The notes beneath the pieces were generated by a model that had not been told where the DNA came from, did not search any database, and saw only the letters and a list, made by a program, of their open reading frames with translations. DNA of 64,000 bases from Endomychus coccineus (Eukaryota; Arthropoda; Insecta; Coleoptera; Endomychidae), in contig OY294070.1 of the NCBI GenBank assembly GCA_958510875.1, positions 744,001 through 808,000 of the forward strand, in the 5' to 3' direction. Position 1 is the stretch's first letter; every line of letters begins with the position of its first letter. Shown here piece by piece: positions 23,872-35,054 of this stretch. The position numbers and the translations under genes were made by a program.

Positions 23872-24991
23872 TGTATATAATAAAACAGTTTGATGATGTT
23901 CATTTCTAACTTCGCAAATAACTTTCAGAAGAACTATGACCTTGCAATGTGCATCTATTCAGAGGATAATAAGGAAACTCACGTCTCTACCTCTATCAAT
24001 ACGCAAGGGATTATTCTCATGTTGACTTTGTCTATGGAAGACTATCAGTCGAAGTAAGCAGCCTCTCAAAAAATCAAATAAGATCCACACACAATAAGAA
24101 TAAAATGAGTTTCTGGAAAATATGTGTTTGTTCAGTGATTGATTAGGAAACATAGCTAGGGGCTTGAAAACTGATGTCCTCAACCCTATAAATACTCAGC
24201 AAACTGATTTTCTGGGAGGTTTCCTCCGTGACCTGCTACCATAGAGACAGGAAGTATGCCTTAGGCATATCTCTGTTGAAGAACGTAATAAATGTCGTGC
24301 TTAATCCAAAGGTTGAAGGACATGCTGAGTCAAGTCATTCCTTTAGCTTAATGTTCTTCCTGTGTGACGACGTATTTACGATAATTTGCCTACGAACTGT
24401 CGAAAAATTACAGTTCAGCTTCAGGTTTATGCTTTGTTGGTCACCATAGGAGGTACATTTAACTTTGTTGCAGTCGCTTATTTTTGATGACCCTCCTCCA
24501 TCCCGACGGCTTTGTTGTGAAAAGTAACGCAGATAAATTTCTAATCGTAACAAAAAAAAATATACTCAAATGCTGCGTTCAACATATTTCGTAATTGGTT
24601 TTGGTATTAAACCAAAAATCGCACTGTGCAATTTTTAAAGAGGCAACGTTACTCTTGAAGCGTTAACTTTGAATCAGTCTTTCTAATAACCTGCAAATTT
24701 TGGGATATCTCATAGATATACGTGGCGCGATAAGTCCAAAGAAACATTTGGATTGCTTCAACTTATTTCGCCTCCACTTCAAACAAGTCAAAATCATAAA
24801 AATTCGCAAATATACGAGGTGCAATGTTTTTTATTAAGGAATTTAATTACATTATGTGATTGATGTGAAACAAAAATGTCCTCAAATAAATAAGAGTGTG
24901 ACTTTTTGTACAATTTTGGTGGGATTCATAAAGAAGCTCCACATACAAGATACCAGAGATAGGGCTTAGGTTCTGATTTATATATTTTTTT
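23872..24991. other. Duplicated SDR intergenic spacer (between copies D and E)
   Basis: No gene is seen. It matches the spacers at 240-1500 and 15880-16660, with the mariner at its left end marking a copy-specific insertion. Short open frames such as 23959-24183 are not conserved as proteins. Confidence 0.65.
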
Positions 24992-27632
24992 CTAAAAGGG
25001 TTCTCCAATGCATCTCACCATTAGCTCGTGAATCTGAAACAAATAAAAATGGGATATCACACAAGGTAACGGACGAATCAATTAATTTTTTTTACTTACT
25101 TGGACATGTGGTGGTGTAGATAGTGTATAAATAACGTGGTCTGCCAGATCTTCGGGGGTTTGACCTTGTGTTGTCAAGAAGGGTTTCAGAGATTCGTCCA
25201 CTGCTACCTTGTTGACTTCAAAAAAGTCTGTTTGGACAAAACCTGGACTGATACTCTGGAAAAAAGGTGAGATGAAGATATAACAAGAAAAAATACAGTG
25301 AACACACCGATTTAATTTACAAAGGGTTGCTTTTGACTTGACCACCACGTGATATCCTTTAGCTACGAATGTACCTCTCTAGAGCACATTTTTAAGCTTT
25401 TATTAAAGTGAAACCTCCCTTCTTTTTCAGCAATTTACATAATAAAACTAAAGAAGTAACATTTCTAAGGATAAACTTTCATTAAAAATACGCTATTTTA
25501 CTTATCTGTGAATAATTGTATATTTACAAATACGACTTTTATTCATCAGTCAACTCCAGCGTGCTCATTTTCCTGGTGTCCTCGTGCTACTTGAAGTGAA
25601 ATAATGTGTTGTTCTTCAAATGAAATGTATGACTTACCGTTACTTTGATTTTGCTCTTCTGTTGATTTAATTCGTTCCTCAAAGTCTCTGTCAAGGCGGT
25701 CACGGCGTGTTTCGAAGCAAAATAAATACTGAACTTAGGGAATGGCACGATAAGGTGTCCTGCCAAGCTGTTTATATGAATTATATGCCCAGCTATGTCG
25801 GCTTTATTCATACTGTTTATGGCTTCCCTGGTGGCGATGCATAGACCCAAAACGTTGGTATCTAAAACGGTTTTCCATTTCTCGATGTCCCCATCTATCA
25901 GATCTGTATTTGAAGAAACTCCGGCATTGTTGATCAAAATGTGAACGGTGCCTAAATTTTCCGCGATCCATTTGAATGCTTCGATTAGGTCTTCCGGTTT
26001 CGAAACGTCGGCCTTGATAGCGTACAGTTTCCCTTTCTCCTCGGATAATTTATCTGCCAATTCTTCGACTCGTTCAACTCGCCTTGCCAAACCAACTACC
26101 TGTAGACAAAAGATTAACTGTCATATTTGAACGACCGATTCCTCGATTTTGAAACCACTATGTGGTAATGTCTTCTACATTATTGCGTCTATTCAGAGGT
26201 TAATAAGGAAACAGGGAGGGCTCTCGAAAACTCACGTCCCTACCTCTATCAATACGCAAGGGATTATTCTCATGTTGACTTTGTCTATAGAAGAACATTT
26301 GTAGGAGTGAACGGCATCTCAAAAAAGATCTTTACACAAAATAAGAATAAAACGGTTTTCCAGAAAATATGTGTTTATTCAGAGATTGATCAGGAAACGT
26401 AGGTTAGGTCTTGAAAACTCACGTCCTGAACTCTATAAATACCCAGGAGATTATTTTCAAGTTCACTTTGTCAATGGAAACCATAAGTCGGAGTAAAAAG
26501 CCTCTCAGAATAAGAATAAAATGGACCTGCTATAATAGGGACAGGAGGTATACCTTGGGGGACCTTCGTGTTGATTGTTTAATGGCATTCTGAGTCTAGT
26601 CGTCTCTTTACTTCAATTTTCTTCCTTTGTGAAGACGTAGCTTCAGGTTTGTGCTTTGTTGGTCTCGATAAGAGGTACATTTAGCTTTGTTGCAGTCGCT
26701 AGTTGACATGATGAGCCTCTTAGATGTTATAGGCTATGATATGAAAGATCATACTCATATGAATTTGCATTCGTAACAAGAAGAAAATAGACTGGAACAT
26801 TGAATTCAATATATTTCATAACAGGTCAAAAATGTAACTGTGCCATTTACAAAGAGGCAAGAAGCCTTATCTTTGGATGTTACAAAGTATATTGCAGCAA
26901 GTGTCACAGCGAAACAACGGCTCTTCTTCGGAACATGAAGTTTGGAATCAACATTATCCACCTATTAATGATATTGTGCTTTCCCCAATCTCATAATTCC
27001 ATGGCGTCTCTCTTATGGTGGCCAATAACGGGAAATGACAACGTCCGGTTGCAAAAAGTACCTACAACTGCTGTCCATTTCTAAGTAACAAAGGAGCTAG
27101 GCGCATTGACATGATAGCCAAGGAGTCGATGTTTGAGTTATTCCCCTATGTATTGATCTGAAGAGAGTCTATGCCCAGCGCTCTCGGGTTGCAAGGAACA
27201 AAAAACATCTCAAGCTGGACCTAGCAGCAGGTCGTCACAAATTCTTAGAGCATGATCATATATGACAGTAAGAGGTTTGAAAAGACTACCAAATATGGCA
27301 TTCGGCAGAGGAACAATTCTTTGGTGTTCCTTCCTACAGTTGGTCCAATGATGAACGGGCTTGCAGGATTGAGCTAAATGGATTTCTCGAACTTTCAAAG
27401 TTACGGGCAATGTTAAACTACAGCTAGAGAGATCTTATAATTGTTATCTGCCAAAAGTTAACTAGAAATAATGTATTCATACATTCATTTGTATCTTGAT
27501 TGTTACATTGAAAATTATACGTACTTGCAAACCTTCCTGTACCAAACGTTGGGCTAAAGCAGCTCCTATTCCAGAACTAGCTCCAGTGATCACAGCCACT
27601 GTACCCCTCCATCTGTCCATGGACACCACCAT
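24992..27632 (-). CDS. Farnesol dehydrogenase-like SDR (copy E, possible fusion gene)
   Basis: Exons 27525-27632, 25638-26099, 25100-25255 and 24992-25033 join in phase 0 to 255 aa, with [22 protein letters not shown] and SPG in place. Exon 1 differs at many synonymous sites and at Thr11, Ile15, Leu26 and Gln28 from the near-identical exon 1 of the other copies, while exons 2-4 are typical. Intron 1 (26100-27524) contains spacer sequence that elsewhere lies outside the gene (separate entry). This suggests exons 2-4 of one copy were joined to exon 1 of an older, outer copy by a deletion. The function would be the same as for copy C. Confidence 0.87.
26100..27524 (-). other. Intron 1 of SDR copy E, containing relic spacer DNA
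   Basis: From about 26176 the intron matches upstream spacer of the other copies, for example 'cagggagggctctcgaaaactcacgtccctacctctatcaatacgcaagggattatt' near 26213 compared with 23985 and 355. It continues with the 'aaaatatgtgtttattcagagattgat' block. The stretch 26780-27480 has no match I recognise. Confidence 0.65.
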
Positions 27633-27702
27633 CTTTAATATCAGAAGTGATGTTATCTGTTACTCAATTGGAACGAAATGCAGTGCCTCGGCAAAGACTG
27701 GT

Positions 27703-27711
27703 CCTTTTATA
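27703..27711 (-). promoter_or_regulatory. TATA box of SDR copy E
   Basis: The minus strand reads TATAAAAGG about 75 bp upstream of the copy E start codon (27632). Transcription would begin near 27675-27680, giving a ~45-nt leader. The other copies lack an equally clear TATA box, in keeping with a separate origin of this first exon. Confidence 0.5.
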
Positions 27712-28230
27712 GAATGTATGAATTGCGATTGAACTATTTCGGAGCTTTGTCGGTTCAAATAAATTATGTTTGTATCGAAGTGGTTACTAAGAAGCTCCAA
27801 GAATAATTAATGATTGTCAATTAAATGCGTTATGTCTACTAATATAATATTAACGCAGAGAATTGTTTCTAGGTTTATTAGTAGCTGTGATGGAATTTAG
27901 TTCCTTCCCTTCACGATTCTGAATAAATAATCAGCCACATGCATCATACTGAACTAACAATTGTGGATCTAAGGGAGAGTGGGGTAAACTAAAATTGTAC
28001 CGCGTTTTTTTGATATAAATCGTAATGCATTTGAGATAGCTCTTATATGAGATTACCTTTTCTAGGGGAAATCAGAAAATTGCTGTCTCTTCTATTTCAT
28101 ATTGTTTTTTTCCAAATTTTTCTGTCGTTGGTTTTCCGACGTTAGATTTAGGCTCAGTTGTTTCTATGAAAAAATTGACATAATTTTTTTGTAGGAACAT
28201 TTTAAATCAATTTCTATCAAACAGGCTATG
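27712..28230. other. Intergenic stretch
   Basis: No gene, RNA or repeat recognised on either strand; AT-rich. Confidence 0.5.
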
Positions 28231-28231
28231 T

Positions 28232-28491
28232 TCATTTTGATTATATGAAAGAATAAAAGAATAACTACTTTGTTTTTATACCACTTTTATTGATAATAAC
28301 GTGAAAACGTAACTATAGTTTCAACACCGAAGTGCCATTATCAAACAATTAGAAAATTATAATTAATTAATATAATTTTCTAATTGTTTGATAATGGCAC
28401 TTCGGTGTTGAAACTATAGTTACGTTTTCACGTTATTATTAATAAAAGTGGTATAAAAACCAAGTAGTTATTCTTTCATATAATCAAAATG
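28232..28491. repeat. Long fold-back hairpin (260 bp, MITE-like)
   Basis: Two ~125-bp arms, from 'cattttgattatatgaaag' to 'ttaattaatataatttt', are near-perfect inverted copies around a TA-rich centre at about 28365. The left arm has an 8-bp internal duplication (aaagaat). There is no coding capacity. It could be a fold-back element or a source of hairpin RNA. Confidence 0.75.
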
Positions 28492-29016
28492 ATAAATTAC
28501 CATAAAGTAACGGTTTCCACCATCGCTATGTTTATTTTTTCCATTTTTTTTAAGCTGTTTCAACGATTTTGGCTTCTATATGAAATGAAACTGTGTACAA
28601 ATCATTCTACTTGTATCTACAGGACGTACTCAAAATTTTAGATCATTCGTAAGCCCAGTTATGTTTTTATGTGCGATGCAATCTGATAATGAAGCTTTGC
28701 AAGATATTTTGATATTTCTGTTTATATGATGCCCTTCTAAATTATCCTGAGTACTTTTCGCGGTATTTAAATTAACATCTACCTAAGCTATGATAAATAA
28801 AATTGAATGGTGTCGTAATTTACGTGATATTTTGGCGATTTTCGATTTCTAAATAGAATAATTGTCTGTATGATAACTCAGTTTGAACACTGCTGTAGTT
28901 TCACCAAGAGATGGCGTGTAATAATCATGTTCAAGTAATATGTTTCTACGATTTTGGGTTCTTCTACATGAAATGAAACTGTGAAGAAATTATTATACGT
29001 GTATCTACAGGACATA

Positions 29017-30276
29017 CCGTAAAGCGGGGTTACTTCGGACGAATTTGGAGGCTTTTTGGCAATAACTTTTTAAGTATGTGCTTTTTTGCGCTAAAATTTT
29101 GTACACAGTATTCTCTAGGGTTGAACTATATGTATTTATGATGATTTTTGCAAAAAAAAATCACAACTATTTTTTTTTGTCTAATATTGACTGTCCGAAG
29201 TCACCCCGCATTTTGGGGCGAATTCGGACATCGCTTAAAATCGCTGTAAAACTGATGTTAGATGCTCGCAAGGTGACATCGGACAGTTTTATTTGAAAAA
29301 TATATATACAGGGTGTTACAAAAGACGAAGGGTTTAAAGAAAACTCATTTAATATAAAAAAAATAAATATTTAATTCTCAACATATAACAGAAAGTAAAA
29401 TATAAAAAATAACAAAAATACATATTCTAAAAACGCACAGTTATTTCAGTTACAATAAAATCTATTCTAAACAAATATCATCAGGCAAATTTGAAAATAT
29501 GTATCGGTCTCGTCTTAAGGGAATACAGTTCAGGACTTTTACTATTTCCTTCCTTGTTAAATAGCTCTGAACCAATATCCGAATATCGTATTCCGTGAGT
29601 GGAAATCCCCACTCTGCACACACGAGTATTGCATGAACTATTTTGTTTTCTTCAGTGTCAGATAACATGGTTTGACCTCCGTGTTTTTTTGGATGAATTC
29701 CCTTAACCCGGTCCTGTATTGTTGATTTTGGTATTGAGTAAAACTCAGAAGCTTGACGAACTGTCTTTTTCTTTAATTTCACATCTCTAACGGCTTGTTC
29801 TAAGGTTTTTGAATCATAATTCATATAATTTCTCGCCCCTAACACTCTCCTATACGTACGCCCCATGTCCGAAGTTACCCACGATTATTAGAACTTTTGT
29901 CAAATCACCCTGTAAAAAAAAAAGTATGCTACATACTTACATCAAATTTAGTACTCCGGTTAAGTAAACATGGGGCTTCAATTTAATACTGCTTAAATAC
30001 ATGACACTGAAAACGCAAAAGGTCTACACTAGTTACTTTTTCGATTACAAAAAAAAACTCTAAATTAGTTACCCACAATAACCTCAAAACAAATCGTAAA
30101 TACTTACAGAAAGTGGCAATATTCTATGTCGCACCGTGGAACACAACTAACAAGCTATCGTCTGTGTAAATATTAACGAGGTTTCGCGCATGCCTACATT
30201 GCAACTGACAAACACGTGCGGACGGTACCTGTTGTCCGAAGCTACCCGTACTGTCCGAAGTATCCCCGTTTTACGG
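29017..30276 (-). mobile_element. Pogo-like element, internally deleted
   Basis: The terminal inverted repeats are 24 bp (CCGTAAAGCGGGGTTACTTC... and its counterpart, 22 of 24 matching), flanked by TA. The same repeat unit elsewhere in the array shows the empty TA site, so the borders are exact. Subterminal sequences repeat the 'gtccgaagtxacccc' motif several times. It encodes only the DNA-binding part of a transposase, so it depends on a full-length relative. Confidence 0.8.
29462..29866 (-). pseudogene. Pogo/jerky-type DNA-binding fragment (Psq helix-turn-helix)
   Basis: The ATG at 29864-29866 opens 134 aa. Residues ~17-60 fit a Psq-type helix-turn-helix (YDSKTLEQAVRDVK, TVRQASEFYSIPKSTIQDRV). 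The stretch LSDTEENKIVHAILVCAEWGFPLT is the usual linker to the CENP-B-like second HTH. The DDE catalytic domain is absent and the last ~20 codons look unrelated. It could act only as a DNA-binding fragment. Confidence 0.65.
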
Positions 30277-31390
30277 TACTCAAAATTTTAGATCATTCGT
30301 AAGCCCAGTTATGTTTTTATGTGCGATGCAATCTGATAATGACGCTTTGTAAGATATTTTGATATTTCTGTTTATATGATGCCCTTCCTCCTGAATACAT
30401 TTCGCTATATTTGAATTCATCCCTACCTGAACTATGATAGATAAAATTAAACGGTGTCGTTATTTACGTGATATTTTACCGATTTTCAGTTTCTGAATAA
30501 AATAGTTGTCTGTATGACAACTCAGTTTGAACACTGCAGTGGTTTCACCAATAGATGACGCGTAATAATCATGTTCAAATAATATGCTTTGAAACTTTTG
30601 GCTTCTCTTCTACATGAAATGAAACTGTGTACAAATCATTCTACTTGTATCTACAGGACGTACTCAAAATTTTAGATCATTCGTAGTTCCAGTTATATTT
30701 TTATATGCGTTCCAATCTGATAATGACGCTTTGCCAGATATTTTTATATTTGTGTTTTCATGATGCCCTTCCAAATCATCTTGAGTACATTTCGCTATAT
30801 GTAAATTCACCCCTGCCTAAACTGTGATAGATAAAATTTAATGGTGTCGTTATTTACTTGATATTTTGCCGATTTTCCGTTTCTAAATAAAATAGTTGTC
30901 TGTAGACAACTCAGTTTTACCACAGCAGCTGCTTCACCAATAGATGGCGCGTAATAATCATGTTCAAATAATATGCTTTGAAACTTTTGGCTTCTCTTCT
31001 ACATGAAATGAAACTGTAGACAAATTATTCTACGTCTATTTACAGGACGTACTCAAAATTTAAGATCATTCGTAAGCCCAGTTATATTTTTATATGCGTT
31101 CCAATATGATAATGACACTTTGCAAGATATTTTGATATTTGTGTTTTCGTGATGCACTTCCAAATTAACCCGAGTACATTCTGCTATACTCAAATTCACA
31201 CCTACCTAATCTATGATAGATAAAATTGAATGGTGTTAGTATTTACGTGATATTTTGCCGATTTTCAGTTTCTAAATAAAATAGTTGTCTGTATTACAAT
31301 TCGAAGTTTGAACATTGCAGCTGTTTCACCAATAGATGGCGTGTACTAATCAGGTTCAAATAGTTTGCCGTTTATCTGTTTCAACGATGC

Positions 31391-31998
31391 ACAAGAGTTG
31401 TTGGCTCCACAATACAAAAGAGATGTGACTTTAAGGTTTTTGTGTTTTTACCTCACAACTTACATGGGCTTCAGCGAGTTTTGATGTAATTAGAGATTCG
31501 GAACCTCGCTAAGATTCTGCGATTCAGCAGTCTTATAGAAGTTTGGCTGTTCATCGCTAGATGGCAAAAAGGCCGATAAAAGTCACATTAGTTAAAATAC
31601 AAACGATTTCTAAAATAGCTTTTCTGAATTTATGAAGTATAATGAATTTTGACTTAGCGTCTAATATTCGGAGTATTTTTCTAATAATGATGGAGAAATA
31701 AGAATATCAACAACATTTCATTATCTATTGATAGTATTACACTTTTCAATTAGCTAATAAATACAATGGTTAATCAATTATCAAAAATATATTTTTCATT
31801 CACAATATCAATAATCAAATATAGAAATATGTTGGGATCTTTGATGCAGCATTGCATTTTTATCAAAATCATAATATATAATGAAAAAATAGAAGTAATG
31901 TTTACATTATATGAAATAATAGTTTATTATTTAAATATAAACAATGATATAATAAATAATATTGGTCAAATTAAAACAGAAAAGTCCCTCAACATAAT
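31391..31998. other. Intergenic stretch, 3' of the pterin synthase gene
   Basis: AT-rich, no gene recognised. It should contain the 3' UTR of the minus-strand gene that ends at 31999. Confidence 0.5.
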
Positions 31999-32673
31999 TC
32001 ATTCTCCCCTATAGCAAACAATATTGTTTTCCGTTTCATAAAGTTGAACTTCGTATAGCACCTCAGGATTATTCATAACCTCTTTCATCTTGTTCCAAAT
32101 AAAAACGGCCAAATTTTCTGTTGTGCTTGGGGCAGTTGTAAAATACTCGACGTCCTTGTCTAAATTTTTATGGTCCATGGGATCCATGATGGCTATTTGC
32201 ATGTACTTTTTTAAATCCGTCATATTCATAATCATACCAGTTTTCGGGTTGATTTCTCCAAATAATGTAACTTTCACTGCAATCAAAAATAAGTTGATTG
32301 ATATTAATTTTTAGTGGAATGAATGAACTACAGAATTGATGATTTTTTTTTAAATCTTCCCTAAAGACAACAATTAATATAAATGATTAAAGTTAAATTT
32401 ATCACCACTTCCACAAAGGTTTTATTATGTTTACCTATATAATTGTGTCCATGTCCATTTATATGATTGCATTTTCCAAAAACTGCTTTATTTTCCTCAT
32501 CACTAAGGTGTGGACTAGGATATGAAAAATTGAAAATTTGTCAAGAGCATTTTGATTAAATACTCATTTGGTTTTTTTACCAATTATAATTCTCACCTAT
32601 GCAGTCGGTGACATGCAGCAAAAGTCATTCTTCTGGTTTGATAAGCTCTTGGATTTTTCTTCAATTCACTCAT
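31999..32673 (-). CDS. 6-pyruvoyl-tetrahydropterin synthase (PTPS)
   Basis: This enzyme converts 7,8-dihydroneopterin triphosphate to 6-pyruvoyl-tetrahydropterin in cytosolic tetrahydrobiopterin synthesis; in insects it also feeds eye pteridine pigments (the fly orthologue is purple). Exons 32597-32673, 32435-32514 and 31999-32276 (77, 80 and 278 nt) have GT/AG borders and give 144 aa, the family norm. Visible are ACHRLH (zinc-binding His22), [13 protein letters not shown] (catalytic Cys41, zinc-binding His47 and His49) and [29 protein letters not shown] and the C-terminal VQLYETENN complete the fold. No defects are seen. It is a single-copy housekeeping gene between the repeat array and the Rho gene. 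Confidence 0.92.
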
Positions 32674-34475
32674 ATTGTTTAAGAATGGATATTATTTGTG
32701 GAAAAATATCACAAATTTATATCTGTTGTAGGTAAAGGATAAAATATATTTATTATATTATATACAAGGTAATTCACATTTTCCACTCCTTATCCTACTT
32801 AGAGTACCAAATTTCCTACAAAATAAAAGGAAAATGGATTAATGGATATCGATTTATCGAAGTAAGTTGAACCACAAATTAACTCTTTGACTTTGTGTGG
32901 GTTGAACAACAAAACAGAATAAAGAGATCAGAGAATCTAATTTCCATTAGTTGTTCTATTGATCACGGGCTCTATGTCTTTCGGTACCGATAGGTGGTAA
33001 GCCACTGATTCCATAACAGAAAGTATAGAACTATCGTATTAATATTCTATGTTATACTATACTATTATTTGAATTTCGAAGCCTAAACTCTATCTAGTAG
33101 GCTATGGTGGAATTATTACACACATATAAAAATGCTTCGATTATGACTAGTGTTATATAGTTAGAAGTGTATATTATAGTTGTCCTATAACGTGTCTAAA
33201 ACGTTGGATTTCGGAAGCTCTACCACAGCTTCAATGAAGCACAAATACTTTGTAATACATCTGCATCACAGTTGGGAGTTTTTCGATTGGAATCGTAATA
33301 GTGATTGGTGTTGGTTGTATAAATGGACGTACATGAAGGGGTGGAAAATGTAAGTCTTTAGTTTGTTTATATCATTATATTTCTGCGTTTTTCCTTCACT
33401 AATTTAACTTTCATGGCATTATTTATTCATTTTGTGTACTTGAATGCGAAAGAGTATTTATTTGAGAGGAATGATTATTAAAGGTGTATATCAAGGTGAA
33501 GTAATAATATTTATTCCTCATAGCCTTACTCTAATATAAATCTAATAACAGGTCGGAATACTGATGACTCATCGCATCTAAGTCACAGATATCCGTTTGA
33601 AAATCTATCGTTTCATGTTTTGTGCTTACTTAAGTTATTTTGCCCGGCTTTAAATTCATTTTGAATAGATGTTTCTTAACAAGTGTTTTTTACGTACCTT
33701 CTATTTTCTGGTGTGGTCGACGAGAGACCTAATTACGAGGCATATCGTTCGTGAAATCATAGATATACTCCGGATTATAATTGAGTGAAATTATTGTTAG
33801 TGAGTGTGAATGTTTATGTATGTTTGTAATGTAGGTCACAATCTCATTTGGATTTAATATCAACCCTAATAAAGTGGTTTCCCGAGCTATGTTACGAGGT
33901 TATTTTCCAAGATGCATCGTTGTTGTTATGTTTCTCGAGCTATAGTAACTACAATTCAACATTCAACTGATACATAGGCAACTGTTTGTACATGTCGTTT
34001 TTCAAACGTTACTGAAAGGAAAAAATAATGGTTGCCGGCAATAAATACAGAAAAGAGCTTCTATGCTACAAAACGCTCTAATGTGCATCACAAATCGCGA
34101 AGTTTAGTTAGTTTAGGATAAGATAAGATGGTTGATTTCTGCAGTTTTTCAACAATCGGTTCTATTCATATTTTCATGCATACGCGATAGAATAGAATCT
34201 TAATTGTGTCGGCGGTTTGTTCGGACTATATTATATAAATGAATGTAGTTGTTATTGGCTTTTATTTCTACTGTAAATTCGATATTTATATGAAAAGTAT
34301 CTATATACATAAGGAAAATGTCAAGCTGACAAGATGTTTCCGTCTAGCATGCCAATTTAGTTTCTACATAATGGTACCAGTGTTGGAGAAACGGGGGAAA
34401 ACAACAACTTCCACATACCTCAAACAAGCTTTAATTTTCTTAATAAAATGTACAAAACGACATAAGTCTTCCTAG
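32674..34475. other. Intergenic stretch between PTPS and Rho-like gene
   Basis: No gene or repeat recognised. The first few hundred bases upstream of 32673 should hold the PTPS promoter, and the end near 34475 the 3' UTR of the Rho-like gene; AATAAA-type signals are common but not decisive in this AT-rich DNA. Confidence 0.5.
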
Positions 34476-35054
34476 TTAGAGCACGTGACAAGGTCTGCAC
34501 TTCTTAACCGATTTTCTTTCTAACACTAACTTGGCCGCAGTTTGGAAAACCGTCTTCACACCTTCCAACGTTTTAGCGGAACACTCGATATAAAGCGCAG
34601 CGCGTATTTTTTTAGCCGATTTCATTCCATCTCGATAAGACACCGTGGACAGATCGTCACGCATCAATTGGTCCTGGACGATGGGGTCGTTTCTGAGATC
34701 CAATTTGGTTCCTACAAGGACGAACGGCACGCCTGGACAGAAATGTTTCACTTCGGGGCACCATTTGAGATGTACATTCTTGAGGGATATGGGATTGTCG
34801 ACGTTGAAGCAGACGAGCACAACGTCCGTTTTCGTGTAGGCCAAAGGTCTCAAGCGATCGTAATCTTCCTCGCCCGCCGTATCTGACAGAGTGAAGTTGA
34901 CCGTTTCCGTGCCCACTTGAATTTGTGTGGTGTAGGTTTCGTAGATAGTTGGTTGATGATGTTCCGAGAAACTGGAGTTGCGAAACGCGAACAAAAGGGA
35001 AGTTTTACCGCACGCGCCGTCCCCCACTATTATTAATTTTCTTAACGGTCGCAT
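34476..35054 (-). CDS. Rho-family small GTPase, divergent, intronless (192 aa)
   Basis: A membrane-anchored GTP switch of the Rho family, which controls actin and cell shape. ATG at 35052-35054; the frame stays open upstream but without another ATG. Motifs: P-loop GDGACGKT (11-18), switch I QPTIYETY with Thr36, DTAG (58-61), TKLD (116-119), ECSAK (157-161), a Rho insert around 121-140, and a C-terminal CHVL box that predicts geranylgeranylation. Two odd substitutions: the catalytic Gln after DTAG is Glu62, and the Trp usually before DTAG is Ser57. Loss of that Gln normally slows GTP hydrolysis, so this may be a constitutively loaded or atypical Rho. Lack of introns fits a retrocopy, but the frame is fully open. 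I cannot assign it to a named Rho class. Confidence 0.88.
   Translation of the reverse strand: MRPLRKLIIVGDGACGKTSLLFAFRNSSFSEHHQPTIYETYTTQIQVGTETVNFTLSDTAGEEDYDRLRPLAYTKTDVVLVCFNVDNPISLKNVHLKWCPEVKHFCPGVPFVLVGTKLDLRNDPIVQDQLMRDDLSTVSYRDGMKSAKKIRAALYIECSAKTLEGVKTVFQTAAKLVLERKSVKKCRPCHVL

Larger units (their letters stand above)
28540..31390. repeat. Tandem repeat array, ~385-390-bp unit, four copies
   Basis: Units starting with 'tactcaaaattttagatcattcgta' begin at about 28626, 30277, 30661 and 31050 and are ~80-90% alike. Each contains 'atgaaatgaaactgt', 'tgcgatgcaatctgataatg'-like and 'gatggcg(c/t)gtaataatcatgttcaa' blocks. The first unit boundary is split by a pogo-like element. No open frame is shared between units, so it is probably satellite-like. 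Confidence 0.75.
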
